A DNA stretch of 64,000 bases from the NCBI RefSeq assembly GCF_900156915.1, contig NZ_LT732535.1, forward strand, positions 2,017,388-2,081,387. Direction: 5' to 3'. The position numbers and the translations under genes are program-made. The DNA comes from Sediminibacillus massiliensis (lineage in GTDB: Bacteria; Bacillota; Bacilli; Bacillales; Amphibacillaceae). How positions within the stretch are numbered: position 1 is the first letter of the stretch; every line of letters starts with the position of its first letter. Shown one piece after another: positions 35,290-43,691 of this stretch. The notes beneath the pieces are model-generated. The model worked only from the letters and a program-made list of their open reading frames with translations. It was not told where the DNA came from and searched no databases.

Positions 35290-36574
35290 AGATATCCTCC
35301 CTTAAAGAGACTGGTTCTAAATCTAGTTTATATAGATCTATTAAATTATTTCTAAGTACTTTACTGGCAAAATCGATTGCATCGGACTCACCCATATCCC
35401 CACAGGCTACCTTCTCTGCCAAAACCTCTGAAAGCACTTTGCGTGCCAATTTGGCGTGAGCATATGTTCCCTCGACTTGGCTGTAGTCCCCGCCAAAGCC
35501 AATGATTTTTGATTGAGGAATCATTTCTATCATTTGAGCAATCATTTGCTTTGTTGCTGTAGGAGTCAAGATATAACACCAGGTCAAGTCGGCAAAGGTA
35601 TTGGGAAAATTTTTCACCACAGACATAAATTCATTACTGTAAGGATATCCTCCGTGCAAAAGGACAAATTTAGCACTCTTATACTCCAGCAATAATGGAA
35701 TCAAGTCTGTCACCTTGGAGTTCGTGACCAGGTTTCCGTTGGAAGAAACACTTGGCTCCTGATGGCCGGTATGAATCTGAATCGGAATATCGCATTCCGC
35801 CGATCTCCTGATTACACGGTGGATGATGAAGTCTTGCAAGGGCTTGGCCTCGTGCTGGGATAAAGACTCACCCAGGTAATACGTTTTCATTTTATTAAAT
35901 GCTTTTGCTGCGTCTTCCTTAGTCGGTTTCTCTACATGTAAGGTCCTCCAATAAGCTGCCCCGATTTTTGTGGCGACCATACCTTCTGCTACATACTTTT
36001 CTATAATGAGATCGACCGTCTGCAAGAGGTCATCAAATTCGTAAATATTCCGTCCAGATTCCTTTTCTAACGACTCGATGTCCTTTAGAGACCTGAGTTT
36101 ATATGTATGGTCCATCCACATAACCGGCCTGAAAAATTGAAAGTCTACCTTAGTAGTAAAGATAAGCGTAAAGGCGAGATCAATCCCAGAACGTTCTTTT
36201 AGCACTTTTTGATAAAGGTTTGGATCGCTGGAAGCCTCCTTGATCCGTTCATTAAGAGCACAAATCCCTTCTACAGACCAATCTTCCATGCCATAAAGAT
36301 CTTCTACCGCCCACCTGAGCATTTGTGCGTAAGTAGTATTTTTGGTTTCCTTCCAGTAGTGAAGAAAGATCTTAGCTTTCTCTTCCACAGATATATGATT
36401 ATTGTTTTTATTAAAAAAAGCTGGGTCCATACCGGCGGTTATCAGATCTGAACTGACATAATGCAGAAGGTCAAAAAAACCAGCATCCATCGCTTTACGG
36501 TCTTTCTGTGGAATTAAATGTTCATGCCCATCGATGATACGAAGATTTTGTATGTGTTCTGAAATTGCATTCAA
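35270..36574 (-). CDS. Amidohydrolase family protein
   Basis: A 434-residue TIM-barrel metal hydrolase of the amidohydrolase-2 type. Metal ligands appear in RIIDGHEHLIP (HxH, His17 and His19), IQIHTGHQE, LLHGGYPY and the closing Asp in IGFGGDYSQVEG. The family includes decarboxylases, lactonases and uronate isomerases; no closer function can be read. In unit B it comes between the binding protein and GH36 genes, so it may open a sugar lactone or handle an acid released from the glycan (inference). Confidence 0.8.
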   Translation of the reverse strand: MNAISEHIQNLRIIDGHEHLIPQKDRKAMDAGFFDLLHYVSSDLITAGMDPAFFNKNNNHISVEEKAKIFLHYWKETKNTTYAQMLRWAVEDLYGMEDWSVEGICALNERIKEASSDPNLYQKVLKERSGIDLAFTLIFTTKVDFQFFRPVMWMDHTYKLRSLKDIESLEKESGRNIYEFDDLLQTVDLIIEKYVAEGMVATKIGAAYWRTLHVEKPTKEDAAKAFNKMKTYYLGESLSQHEAKPLQDFIIHRVIRRSAECDIPIQIHTGHQEPSVSSNGNLVTNSKVTDLIPLLLEYKSAKFVLLHGGYPYSNEFMSVVKNFPNTFADLTWCYILTPTATKQMIAQMIEMIPQSKIIGFGGDYSQVEGTYAHAKLARKVLSEVLAEKVACGDMGESDAIDFASKVLRNNLIDLYKLDLEPVSLREDIYAKQSE

Positions 36575-36597
36575 AGTACATTCTCCTTTATAGAGCA

Positions 36598-36622
36598 GAC
36601 GGCTGCAGAATTAGCAGCCGTC
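36598..36622 (-). terminator. Hairpin after the unit B binding-protein gene
   Basis: GACGGCTGC pairs with GCAGCCGTC around a 7-base loop, 7 bases after the stop codon. No T tract follows. As in units A and D, it probably raises the amount of binding protein relative to downstream products. Confidence 0.65.
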
Positions 36623-36629
36623 CACTGGA

Positions 36630-37940
36630 TTACTCTACTTCAATTTCCGGATAACCGTTCTGAACAGAAGCTTTAAATTCACTCAAGGCTTGCTGGTAGT
36701 CTTCACCACTGTCGATTGCTTCAGCTGCTGCATCATACCAAAGGGTGGTTATATCATTGTTATTGGTTGTCGCCCTTTTTGCAGGAATATCCATTACTAA
36801 GTCATAATAAGTGTTCAGGATTTTTTGATCTCCGAAGAATGGATGTGTAAATGAATCACCGTTTTCTTCATAAATCGATTTGAGCGCCGGCATATTTCCG
36901 GTCTCCTCAAGGTTGTATTGCTGCCATTCTTCGCTAGCAATAAACTTCACGAATTCATATGCCAAATCTTTGTTCTCTGATTGTTCATAAATCGCACGGT
37001 ATGTTCCACCTTCAAAATAACCGCTTGGAGTCTTGGCGAGACCATACTTTCCTTCTGCCGCACCGTCTTCATTATTCACCATAAAACCTGCCCATGCAGG
37101 GTTGGCAAACATTATCACGCCGCCGTCATTTAGTGCATCTCCCCATCCGCCTGACATAAATCCGAGTTTCGCATCAACACCCTCTTCTCTCACAGTATTC
37201 ATCTTGTTAAAAACATCTTCCCATTGAGGATCGATTTCCAGTTTGCCGTCTTGCACCCACATTTCCTGATTAGATTTCTCAGTATTAAATACATCGCCAA
37301 AATGGGAAATAAGATGTACATCCCCATTGCTCTCTTCCTGTACCTTTTGCCCGAGCTCCACAATTTTGTCCCAACTGCTGACCATTTCCGAAACTTCTTC
37401 CGGATCATCGGTTCCTAGATATTCTTTAGCCAAGTCACGATGGTACCAAAAAGCACCTGGTGAAGAGTGATCGGATATTGCACGAATCGATCCATCTTCC
37501 CCCATCCCCAATTCTTTCACATACGGTACATAATCTTCCGTTAATTCATCCGCCCCCATGGCAGAAAGGTCTGCTACAAATGGCTGGTTGATGAATTTGC
37601 CCATATAACTTCTTTCAAGGTCAAAAATATCTGGTACATCTGTCTTAGTGTTGATTGCATTCATTAATTTAGTCTGATATTGATCGCCAGGGAACACGCT
37701 TACATTCACATTGACATTCGGGTACTTTTCTTCAAATTTTTCTCCCATTTTTTCAACGTCCCCAAAGAATGTCCAAATGTTCAGTTCTCCCTCCATTTCT
37801 TCAGGTGATGCTGGTTCTGAACCCTTATTTGAAATATCAGATTCATCTGAGCTGGTTTCTGAATCTGATGAACAAGCAGCCAAAACTCCACTAAGCAAAA
37901 TTGCTGTTAGCAACAAACTGAATATTTTCCAATGTCTCAC
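36630..37940 (-). CDS. Sugar ABC transporter substrate-binding lipoprotein
   Basis: A 436-residue SBP_bac_1 protein. The leader ends at the lipobox LLSGVLAACSSD (Cys about 23), followed by a long Ser/Asp/Glu-rich linker and the binding fold starting at GELNIWTFFGDVEKMGEKF. The start is a GTG after AAGGGGGA. Unlike unit A, the binding protein comes after both permeases. It is strongly acidic. It would capture the oligosaccharide that GH36, GH20 and the sulfatase of unit B then degrade. Confidence 0.93.
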   Translation of the reverse strand: MRHWKIFSLLLTAILLSGVLAACSSDSETSSDESDISNKGSEPASPEEMEGELNIWTFFGDVEKMGEKFEEKYPNVNVNVSVFPGDQYQTKLMNAINTKTDVPDIFDLERSYMGKFINQPFVADLSAMGADELTEDYVPYVKELGMGEDGSIRAISDHSSPGAFWYHRDLAKEYLGTDDPEEVSEMVSSWDKIVELGQKVQEESNGDVHLISHFGDVFNTEKSNQEMWVQDGKLEIDPQWEDVFNKMNTVREEGVDAKLGFMSGGWGDALNDGGVIMFANPAWAGFMVNNEDGAAEGKYGLAKTPSGYFEGGTYRAIYEQSENKDLAYEFVKFIASEEWQQYNLEETGNMPALKSIYEENGDSFTHPFFGDQKILNTYYDLVMDIPAKRATTNNNDITTLWYDAAAEAIDSGEDYQQALSEFKASVQNGYPEIEVE

Positions 37941-38042
37941 ATTAAATCCCCCTTGAATATATAATAGTCACATGATAAATCAGTCATTTCCTCACTTCAG
38001 CCGGCACTCTCTCTGCAATCACCCCTTTCAATCCGGGAAAAA

Positions 38043-38927
38043 TTATTCTTTCACAGCCCCTGCCATAACATTGCCGATGATTTGCTTAGAAAATATAGCA
38101 AAGACTATCAGAATTGGGATAATCGAGATGACAATCCCTACATATTGCGCGCCATAATCGACATTGAACTGACTCCGGACACTGGCGATCATTACTGGAA
38201 GTGTTTGAAGTTCATTATCGAACAATAGAATCATAGGCTGTAAGAATTCATTCCACTTTCCAATGAACAGAAAGATTCCCAAAGTTGCCAGAGAAGGCCC
38301 CATCAAAGGCAGGCCGATTCTGTGAAAAATGGTAAGTTCACTGCTGCCGTCAATCCGGGCAGCTTCGAGCATTTCTTTAGGAACCGAGTTATCAGCTACT
38401 TGCTTAAAGAAGAATAAAGCAAACGCATTACTAATTGATGGCAGAATGATCGGCCAATAAGTATTGATCAGACCAGCTTCGTTCATCAACCGAAAAAAAC
38501 CAATGATTCCTAATTGGCCAGGGACCATCATCGTTCCTAAAACAGCTGCAAATAGAATCGAGTTCCCTTTAAATTGATACTTGGAAAATCCATAGCCGCT
38601 TAAAGCGGAAAAGTATAAACCGAGAATAGTAGAAACAACCGTAATAAACAGACTGTTCATAAAACCTCTCCAAATAGGAACAACATCTATCAATCTTTGA
38701 TAGTTGGCCATGAATTTATCGCCAGGTAATAACAATAATCTCCGCGTAATCTCCGAGTTTGGATGGGTCGATGTTATAATCATGCTGTAAAAAGGGATTA
38801 AACAGATTACTGCCGCAATTACTAGCATGATCCAAATGATCGTTTTAATGATTAAACCATTGCGGCGGTTTCTCTTTATGTCGTCTTCAGTTATTTGGGA
38901 CGGCTTCATATCCACTGAATCTTTCAT
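38043..38927 (-). CDS. Carbohydrate ABC transporter permease (MalG type)
   Basis: The second permease (294 residues) of the unit B importer, with six membrane segments and the ATPase-contact motif EAARIDGSSELTIFHRIGLP (about 194-213). It starts 3 bases after the preceding permease. The ribosome site is AAAGGAGG. The ATPase subunit must come from elsewhere. Confidence 0.92.
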   Translation of the reverse strand: MKDSVDMKPSQITEDDIKRNRRNGLIIKTIIWIMLVIAAVICLIPFYSMIITSTHPNSEITRRLLLLPGDKFMANYQRLIDVVPIWRGFMNSLFITVVSTILGLYFSALSGYGFSKYQFKGNSILFAAVLGTMMVPGQLGIIGFFRLMNEAGLINTYWPIILPSISNAFALFFFKQVADNSVPKEMLEAARIDGSSELTIFHRIGLPLMGPSLATLGIFLFIGKWNEFLQPMILLFDNELQTLPVMIASVRSQFNVDYGAQYVGIVISIIPILIVFAIFSKQIIGNVMAGAVKE

Positions 38928-38930
38928 GTT

Positions 38931-39818
38931 TTATGCCTCCTTTTTCTTTCTGACACCAGGAATCAAAAAGGTGATAACCGTGGCAATCGCTATGACGACG
39001 AATGTACCATAAGCGATGGTTGCTCCATAACCATAGTCATAACGAACAAACGCAGCTTCGTATAAATTCATAATCATGGTAAGTGTAGAATTATCCGGAC
39101 CTTTACCGATCATTAATGGGGCATCAAAGATTTGCAGCCCGCCAATTACAGAGGTAATTAAGGTAAATATCAGTACAGGTCTTATCAATGGAATCGTTAT
39201 CCGGATTGCAGTTTGAAACTTGGAAGCACCGTCAATTTCAGCCGCTTCATACAAATCATTTGGAATCGCTTGCAATCCTGCTAAAAAGACTAACATGTTA
39301 AAGCCGAAGTTTTGAAACATCATCGTAAGTGCTACAATTATTCTCGCCAGCCATGGATCATTAAGCCAGTATACAGGTTCATTGATCAGTCCTATTGTTT
39401 CCAGAAATTTGTTTATGCTTCCTGTCTGCCAATCAAACATCAAGGCGAACATTACACCTAGGGTAATCGGGGTGATAATGTTTGGAAAATAAAAGATTGC
39501 GTGGAATAAGTGTCTTCCTTTGATAAACTTTTCATGTAGTACTAGCGCAAGCGTAAGTGCTATCGTCAACTGGGGAATGATGGAAAATATCCAAATAATT
39601 AATGTGTTCCAAATAGACTTAAAGAAAAGTCCATCATGTATCAACCTTTCATAGTTGGCAAGACCGACAAATACCGGCTCATTAAAACCCTCCCAATTCG
39701 TAAAACTTAAGTAAAAGGAATATAAGATAGGACCGAGTCCGAAAACGAAAAAGCTGATAAAAAATGGGGCAATGAATAAATATCCATGTGGATTTTTATC
39801 TATCTTGCTTTTAAACAT
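38931..39818 (-). CDS. Carbohydrate ABC transporter permease (MalF type)
   Basis: The first permease (295 residues) of unit B. The N-terminus GYLFIAPFFISFFVFGLGP is the first membrane segment. The EAA loop reads YEAAEIDGASKFQTAIRITI (about 192-211). It begins 22 bases after the LacI gene, so regulator and transporter share a transcript. Confidence 0.92.
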   Translation of the reverse strand: MFKSKIDKNPHGYLFIAPFFISFFVFGLGPILYSFYLSFTNWEGFNEPVFVGLANYERLIHDGLFFKSIWNTLIIWIFSIIPQLTIALTLALVLHEKFIKGRHLFHAIFYFPNIITPITLGVMFALMFDWQTGSINKFLETIGLINEPVYWLNDPWLARIIVALTMMFQNFGFNMLVFLAGLQAIPNDLYEAAEIDGASKFQTAIRITIPLIRPVLIFTLITSVIGGLQIFDAPLMIGKGPDNSTLTMIMNLYEAAFVRYDYGYGATIAYGTFVVIAIATVITFLIPGVRKKKEA

Positions 39819-39840
39819 ACAATGTATCCTCCTTCGAAAA

Positions 39841-40845
39841 TCATAAATTCCTGCATGATTGCCGTGCGATTAACTTAGGCTTTATTAACAATCGTTCTGG
39901 AAGTCTTTCTTTCTCACCATTCAACTTCTTAATCAATTCAAGCCCGGCCTTTTCCCCCATTTGATAGAGAGGCTGTTTGACAGTGGTCAAAGGCGGATAG
40001 ACCCACTTCGACACGGGAATATCATCAAAGCCTACAACGGAAATATCCAAAGGGACCTGATATCCCAGTTCGTTGGCACAAAGTAATGCTCCGATAGCAG
40101 TTTCATCATTAGAAGCAATCACTGCAGTAATCCCGTTTATATTAAGCAGTTCTCTCATCGCCCGGTGCCCGCCTTCTTCGGACCAATTGGAGGCTACAAT
40201 CCAAGATGGATCGCTTTTGAGGTGCAGATTCTCCAATGCTCCTTCATAACCCTTTCTGCGCCAATAAGTAGAAGAGAACTCTTCCGGGCCGCTTATGTAA
40301 CCAATTTTCCTATGGCCGATTCTGTGCAGATAATGGACAACCTCTCTAATACCAAACTCATTATCCACATCGACGGAAGACACACTGTCGTTCTTGTTCG
40401 TGTCACCTATGAGAACGATAGGCGTAGATAACGCTTTGACCTTTTCTATCAACCCGCGCGAACGTTTTAAGAAGCTGACCAGAATTAATCCGTCGACCTG
40501 CCTTTCCTGAGCTAAATCCATAAAGCCGTACTCCCCTTGATAGTTGGACGTTCTGCTGTAATAGATGCACTGATAACCATGTGAGTTAGCCACCATTTCT
40601 ATCCCTCTTAAAATATCGGAGTAAAAATTGTTGGCAATGTCATCTACAACAATACCGATGGCTCTCGTGTGGTTTTTCACCAGCCTTCTTGCATTGACAT
40701 TGGGATGATACTTCAGTTCTTTAATGGCTGACCTTAGAGCCTGTTCTGTCTCTTTTTTCACGGTATAGCCATTCAAGAAGCGCGAGACTGTACTCTTCGA
40801 CGTTTTAGCAACTCTGGCAACATCATTGATTGTCGGGTTTCCCAT
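39841..40845 (-). CDS. LacI family transcriptional regulator
   Basis: A 334-residue repressor at the head of unit B. The helix-turn-helix is TINDVARVAKTSKSTVSRFLNG (residues 4-25), followed by the hinge YHPNVNARRL and a periplasmic-binding-like sensor domain. Open codons reach 40926, but the ATG at 40845 follows TAGGAG and fits the family start. The promoter region contains a perfect operator-like palindrome (40975-40985). The same palindrome lies in front of the FAD oxidoreductase gene, so this protein probably controls both places (inference). Confidence 0.92.
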   Translation of the reverse strand: MGNPTINDVARVAKTSKSTVSRFLNGYTVKKETEQALRSAIKELKYHPNVNARRLVKNHTRAIGIVVDDIANNFYSDILRGIEMVANSHGYQCIYYSRTSNYQGEYGFMDLAQERQVDGLILVSFLKRSRGLIEKVKALSTPIVLIGDTNKNDSVSSVDVDNEFGIREVVHYLHRIGHRKIGYISGPEEFSSTYWRRKGYEGALENLHLKSDPSWIVASNWSEEGGHRAMRELLNINGITAVIASNDETAIGALLCANELGYQVPLDISVVGFDDIPVSKWVYPPLTTVKQPLYQMGEKAGLELIKKLNGEKERLPERLLIKPKLIARQSCRNL

Positions 40846-40868
40846 GTGATCTCCTACCTTCACACTAT

Positions 40869-40884
40869 CTGTAAACGCTTTCCG
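40869..40884. promoter_or_regulatory. Catabolite-responsive element (cre)
   Basis: CTGTAAACGCTTTCCG fits the CcpA consensus with its central CG. It lies in the 5' leader of the unit B transcript, a position where CcpA blocks elongation. Confidence 0.6.
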
Positions 40885-40974
40885 TTTAATCAAAATCGAA
40901 CCGTTCCCACTTCCGGCCAGGTACAATACCTCTTTCTTCTGGTTAAGTCTCCCATTATCAGCTCATTTCATTTC

Positions 40975-40986
40975 GGGAACGTTCCT
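40975..40986. promoter_or_regulatory. LacI-type operator palindrome (unit B)
   Basis: GGGAACGTTCCT contains the perfect 10-bp dyad GGAACGTTCC with the central CG typical of LacI-family operators. It lies just downstream of the unit B promoter, so a bound repressor would block transcription. An identical dyad occurs at 46929-46940. Confidence 0.7.
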
Positions 40987-41004
40987 ATTTATTAACTTGG
41001 TTAA

Positions 41005-41033
41005 ATTTTACCTCATATTCATTATGTAATCAA
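41005..41033 (-). promoter_or_regulatory. Promoter of unit B
   Basis: On the minus strand, TTGATT (41028-41033) and TAAAAT (41005-41010) with a 17-base spacer. It is the only good promoter upstream of the LacI gene. Confidence 0.65.
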
Positions 41034-41198
41034 CAACATTTTTGCATAATCGGTCAAAAATACAACATAAATTGGTCACAATAATAATATTTAAAGCAAA
41101 TAAACAACAATATAAATCTAAAAAAAACTAAAAGTCCAATAAATGTAATAAATTGAAGGTTGGGATTAATTTGTTTATCAGAGTGCCTATCAGAGAAA

Positions 41199-41236
41199 AA
41201 ATAAAGGAGACCCTTTATTTTAGGGTCTCCTTATTT
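41199..41236 (-). terminator. Terminator of unit C
   Basis: AAATAAAGGAGACCCT and AGGGTCTCCTTATTT form a near-perfect stem with a T-rich tail on the minus strand. It lies 13 bases after the stop of the last unit C gene. Confidence 0.88.
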
Positions 41237-41249
41237 GGTAACGGGGGCT

Positions 41250-43673
41250 TTACTGCTCCCATTCAAGTAGATTGGTTTCAGTGACTGGTTTTGACGGGTC
41301 GGATGGAACTCTGAATGTTTTGATTTCACAAGGGCCGAAGTCCGCATCTATTATCCTGTCCCAGTTTGAGAGTTTGATAGATGCTTTTACTGCCCTATTA
41401 TTCGTCTCATAGCACCTGATGATGATATCTTCGTTGTCTTCCGCTTGTTTCATGGCACTTATGATGATATTATCCTGGTCAACTGAAACATAAGAATCCA
41501 CTTGCGGCAGTACTCCTTCATGGTATGTTTCAATCAAAGCTACTGGACTTTGGTTCAATTCAGCTGCGTGTTTGACTGTCAAAGCTTCCTCCCAGCTGTC
41601 TTCATGTGGAAGCAGACTGTATCTGAATCGTTGGATACCTTGATCAATAAAGGAATAATGTCCGTCCGGATCTGGAATTAATGGATCATGATGGGCATAG
41701 ATCGGACTTCTTAATACCGTAAGGCTTAATTCATTGCCATCGACATCATAGCTGTATTTTGCATTATTGGCGATACTCAGTCCATATCTGCCGCCCGTCG
41801 CTTTGACTGTTCCTGATACATCGATCCAGCTTTGTCCGACCTGTTCTTCACCATTAGCCTCACGGATGATGTGCCCGTAAGGTATTTCATAAGTAGCTTT
41901 GCGATGTACTAAATTGACAGGATACTTCAATTTCAATACTTTGAACTTCTCTCTCCAATCAACCATTACATCCACATCAATATGATTTTCATCCTTGTAC
42001 ATGGCAAAATCCTGAACCAGCTTAGACGATCCGTATTCGCTAACGACACGAATAACAGACTTCACTGGCCCATGTTCGATACGCTGGATACTCTTCGCCT
42101 TAAACTCTCCCGCTACATCGGCATATCGGACGACATCATGTGACCAGGTATCGCTTGTATCGTTAACGACTACAGGTCTAGCTGCATCAGAAGTAAACAA
42201 TTCATATTGTTTTTCTTTATCATACAGACTGCTTATAAATCCATTGTCTGGATTGATTTCAAGCCGGTAGCGGGCATTTTCCATGATATAATCATTGGCC
42301 TTTATGGTTTCAAACTGTTCTGGTGCAGCGTTAGAAACTACTTTATAGACCCGGTACCCCATTGCAGGTACTGTTGCCATGAAACTTAACCGGTTTCGTC
42401 CATTTGCTGTGGCCTTGGACTGAACTACCTGAACAGGTATCTGTTTTCCCTTTTCATCGGTAAGTATTTGGTCCTCTTTCCACTTTTTAAATTCCACTTC
42501 TACATTCGTGTTGATCTCCCATGAATGAGGATTGAAAACGACAATCGGCAGCATGGATTCATCTTGTTCTATATGGATATTCCAAGCCAAGGATTGAACA
42601 GCATAATTAAGGCCCCGTTCGGTTATTGACATCGCTTCTCCATGCATATTACGGGCATCTTCATACGCATCTTCCAAACTAGTTCCAGCTAAAATATCAT
42701 GAAACTGATTGAACATGACATTTTTCCAAGCTTCCTTGAAGTCTGCCGGATAAGGCTGACCAGTTGTCTTTTTAGCTATTACAGACATTTTTTCTGCTTT
42801 TGCCAGTAGGTTCTCTGCCTCTCTGTTCCATTTTTTGATACCAGAGTGGACAGAATAACAACCTTTGGCGTGATTTTGAAGATCATGATGGACTGTCGGA
42901 AGAGGAGCTTCCTGCTTCTTGACATCTTCAAAGAATTGATTTGGCGAACTAAAAATTAAATTCGGCATATCTTCCCGTTCATTCAACCGTTTAATGCTTT
43001 CAATATTTTCCTTTGTCGGTCCACCACCGTGATTTCCAACTCCGTAAAAACTCATCAAATCATTAAATGGTTCTTTTATCTCTTTCGAACACCTGTTGAT
43101 ATGCTGTTCCAGATCCTGCCCCCATGTTGTATATTCAAAAGGAATTTGGAAAGTCGTCACTCTTGAACCGTCATCAGACTCCCACCAGAACAGACGTCCC
43201 GGAAGCCCTTTTTCGTGAGGGCCGGGCCGCATGAATACGTAGTGATCCATCCCGCTTTTCTTCAAAATCTGCGGCAGCATACCCGCATGCCCGAAGCTGT
43301 CTACGTTATATCCCACCTTTGCAGTAACACCGAACTTTTCCTGGAAATAATGCTGACCGTACAAGCCTTGTCTTACAAACGATTCCCCACTAGGTATATT
43401 GCAGTCCGGCTGAAGCCACCAACCCCCGCAAATAACCCATCTTCCCTCTTGGATTTTTTCTTTGATCTCCTCGAACATGGCAGGAGCGTTTTTTTCTACC
43501 CATTCATACATGACAGCAGAACTGGAAGTAAAAACAAAATCATCATATTCTGCTAATCTATCAAGTGCAGAACGGAAAGTTGCTTTTGTCTCTTGAAACC
43601 CTTCCTGCCATTGCCATAGCCACACTGGATCCAAATGTGCATTCCCAATCATATGAAGCGATTTATCTTTCAT
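41250..43673 (-). CDS. Alpha-mannosidase, glycoside hydrolase family 38
   Basis: An 807-residue paralogue of the GH38 enzyme at 20533-23007, sharing long identical runs such as the opening HMIGNAHLDPVWLWQWQEGF. Zinc ligands are in NAHLD (His13, Asp15), and the nucleophile is Asp125 in GYNVDSFGHAG. There is no signal peptide. It is the last gene of the 11-gene unit C, 18 bases after the FAD oxidoreductase gene. The two are probably co-transcribed from a LacI-controlled site at 46929 as well as from the main promoter. GGGGAGG precedes the ATG. Confidence 0.93.
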   Translation of the reverse strand: MKDKSLHMIGNAHLDPVWLWQWQEGFQETKATFRSALDRLAEYDDFVFTSSSAVMYEWVEKNAPAMFEEIKEKIQEGRWVICGGWWLQPDCNIPSGESFVRQGLYGQHYFQEKFGVTAKVGYNVDSFGHAGMLPQILKKSGMDHYVFMRPGPHEKGLPGRLFWWESDDGSRVTTFQIPFEYTTWGQDLEQHINRCSKEIKEPFNDLMSFYGVGNHGGGPTKENIESIKRLNEREDMPNLIFSSPNQFFEDVKKQEAPLPTVHHDLQNHAKGCYSVHSGIKKWNREAENLLAKAEKMSVIAKKTTGQPYPADFKEAWKNVMFNQFHDILAGTSLEDAYEDARNMHGEAMSITERGLNYAVQSLAWNIHIEQDESMLPIVVFNPHSWEINTNVEVEFKKWKEDQILTDEKGKQIPVQVVQSKATANGRNRLSFMATVPAMGYRVYKVVSNAAPEQFETIKANDYIMENARYRLEINPDNGFISSLYDKEKQYELFTSDAARPVVVNDTSDTWSHDVVRYADVAGEFKAKSIQRIEHGPVKSVIRVVSEYGSSKLVQDFAMYKDENHIDVDVMVDWREKFKVLKLKYPVNLVHRKATYEIPYGHIIREANGEEQVGQSWIDVSGTVKATGGRYGLSIANNAKYSYDVDGNELSLTVLRSPIYAHHDPLIPDPDGHYSFIDQGIQRFRYSLLPHEDSWEEALTVKHAAELNQSPVALIETYHEGVLPQVDSYVSVDQDNIIISAMKQAEDNEDIIIRCYETNNRAVKASIKLSNWDRIIDADFGPCEIKTFRVPSDPSKPVTETNLLEWEQ

Positions 43674-43691
43674 TGTGAATTCCTCCCCTGG

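Larger units (their letters stand above)
40846..41198. other. Control region of unit B
   Basis: No gene. On the minus strand in order: a sigma-A promoter (41005-41033), a LacI-type palindrome (40975-40986), a half-matching copy GGGAACGGTTCG (about 40897-40908) and a cre box (40869-40884), then the LacI start. The stretch 41034-41198 is very AT-rich and shows nothing else. Confidence 0.6.
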
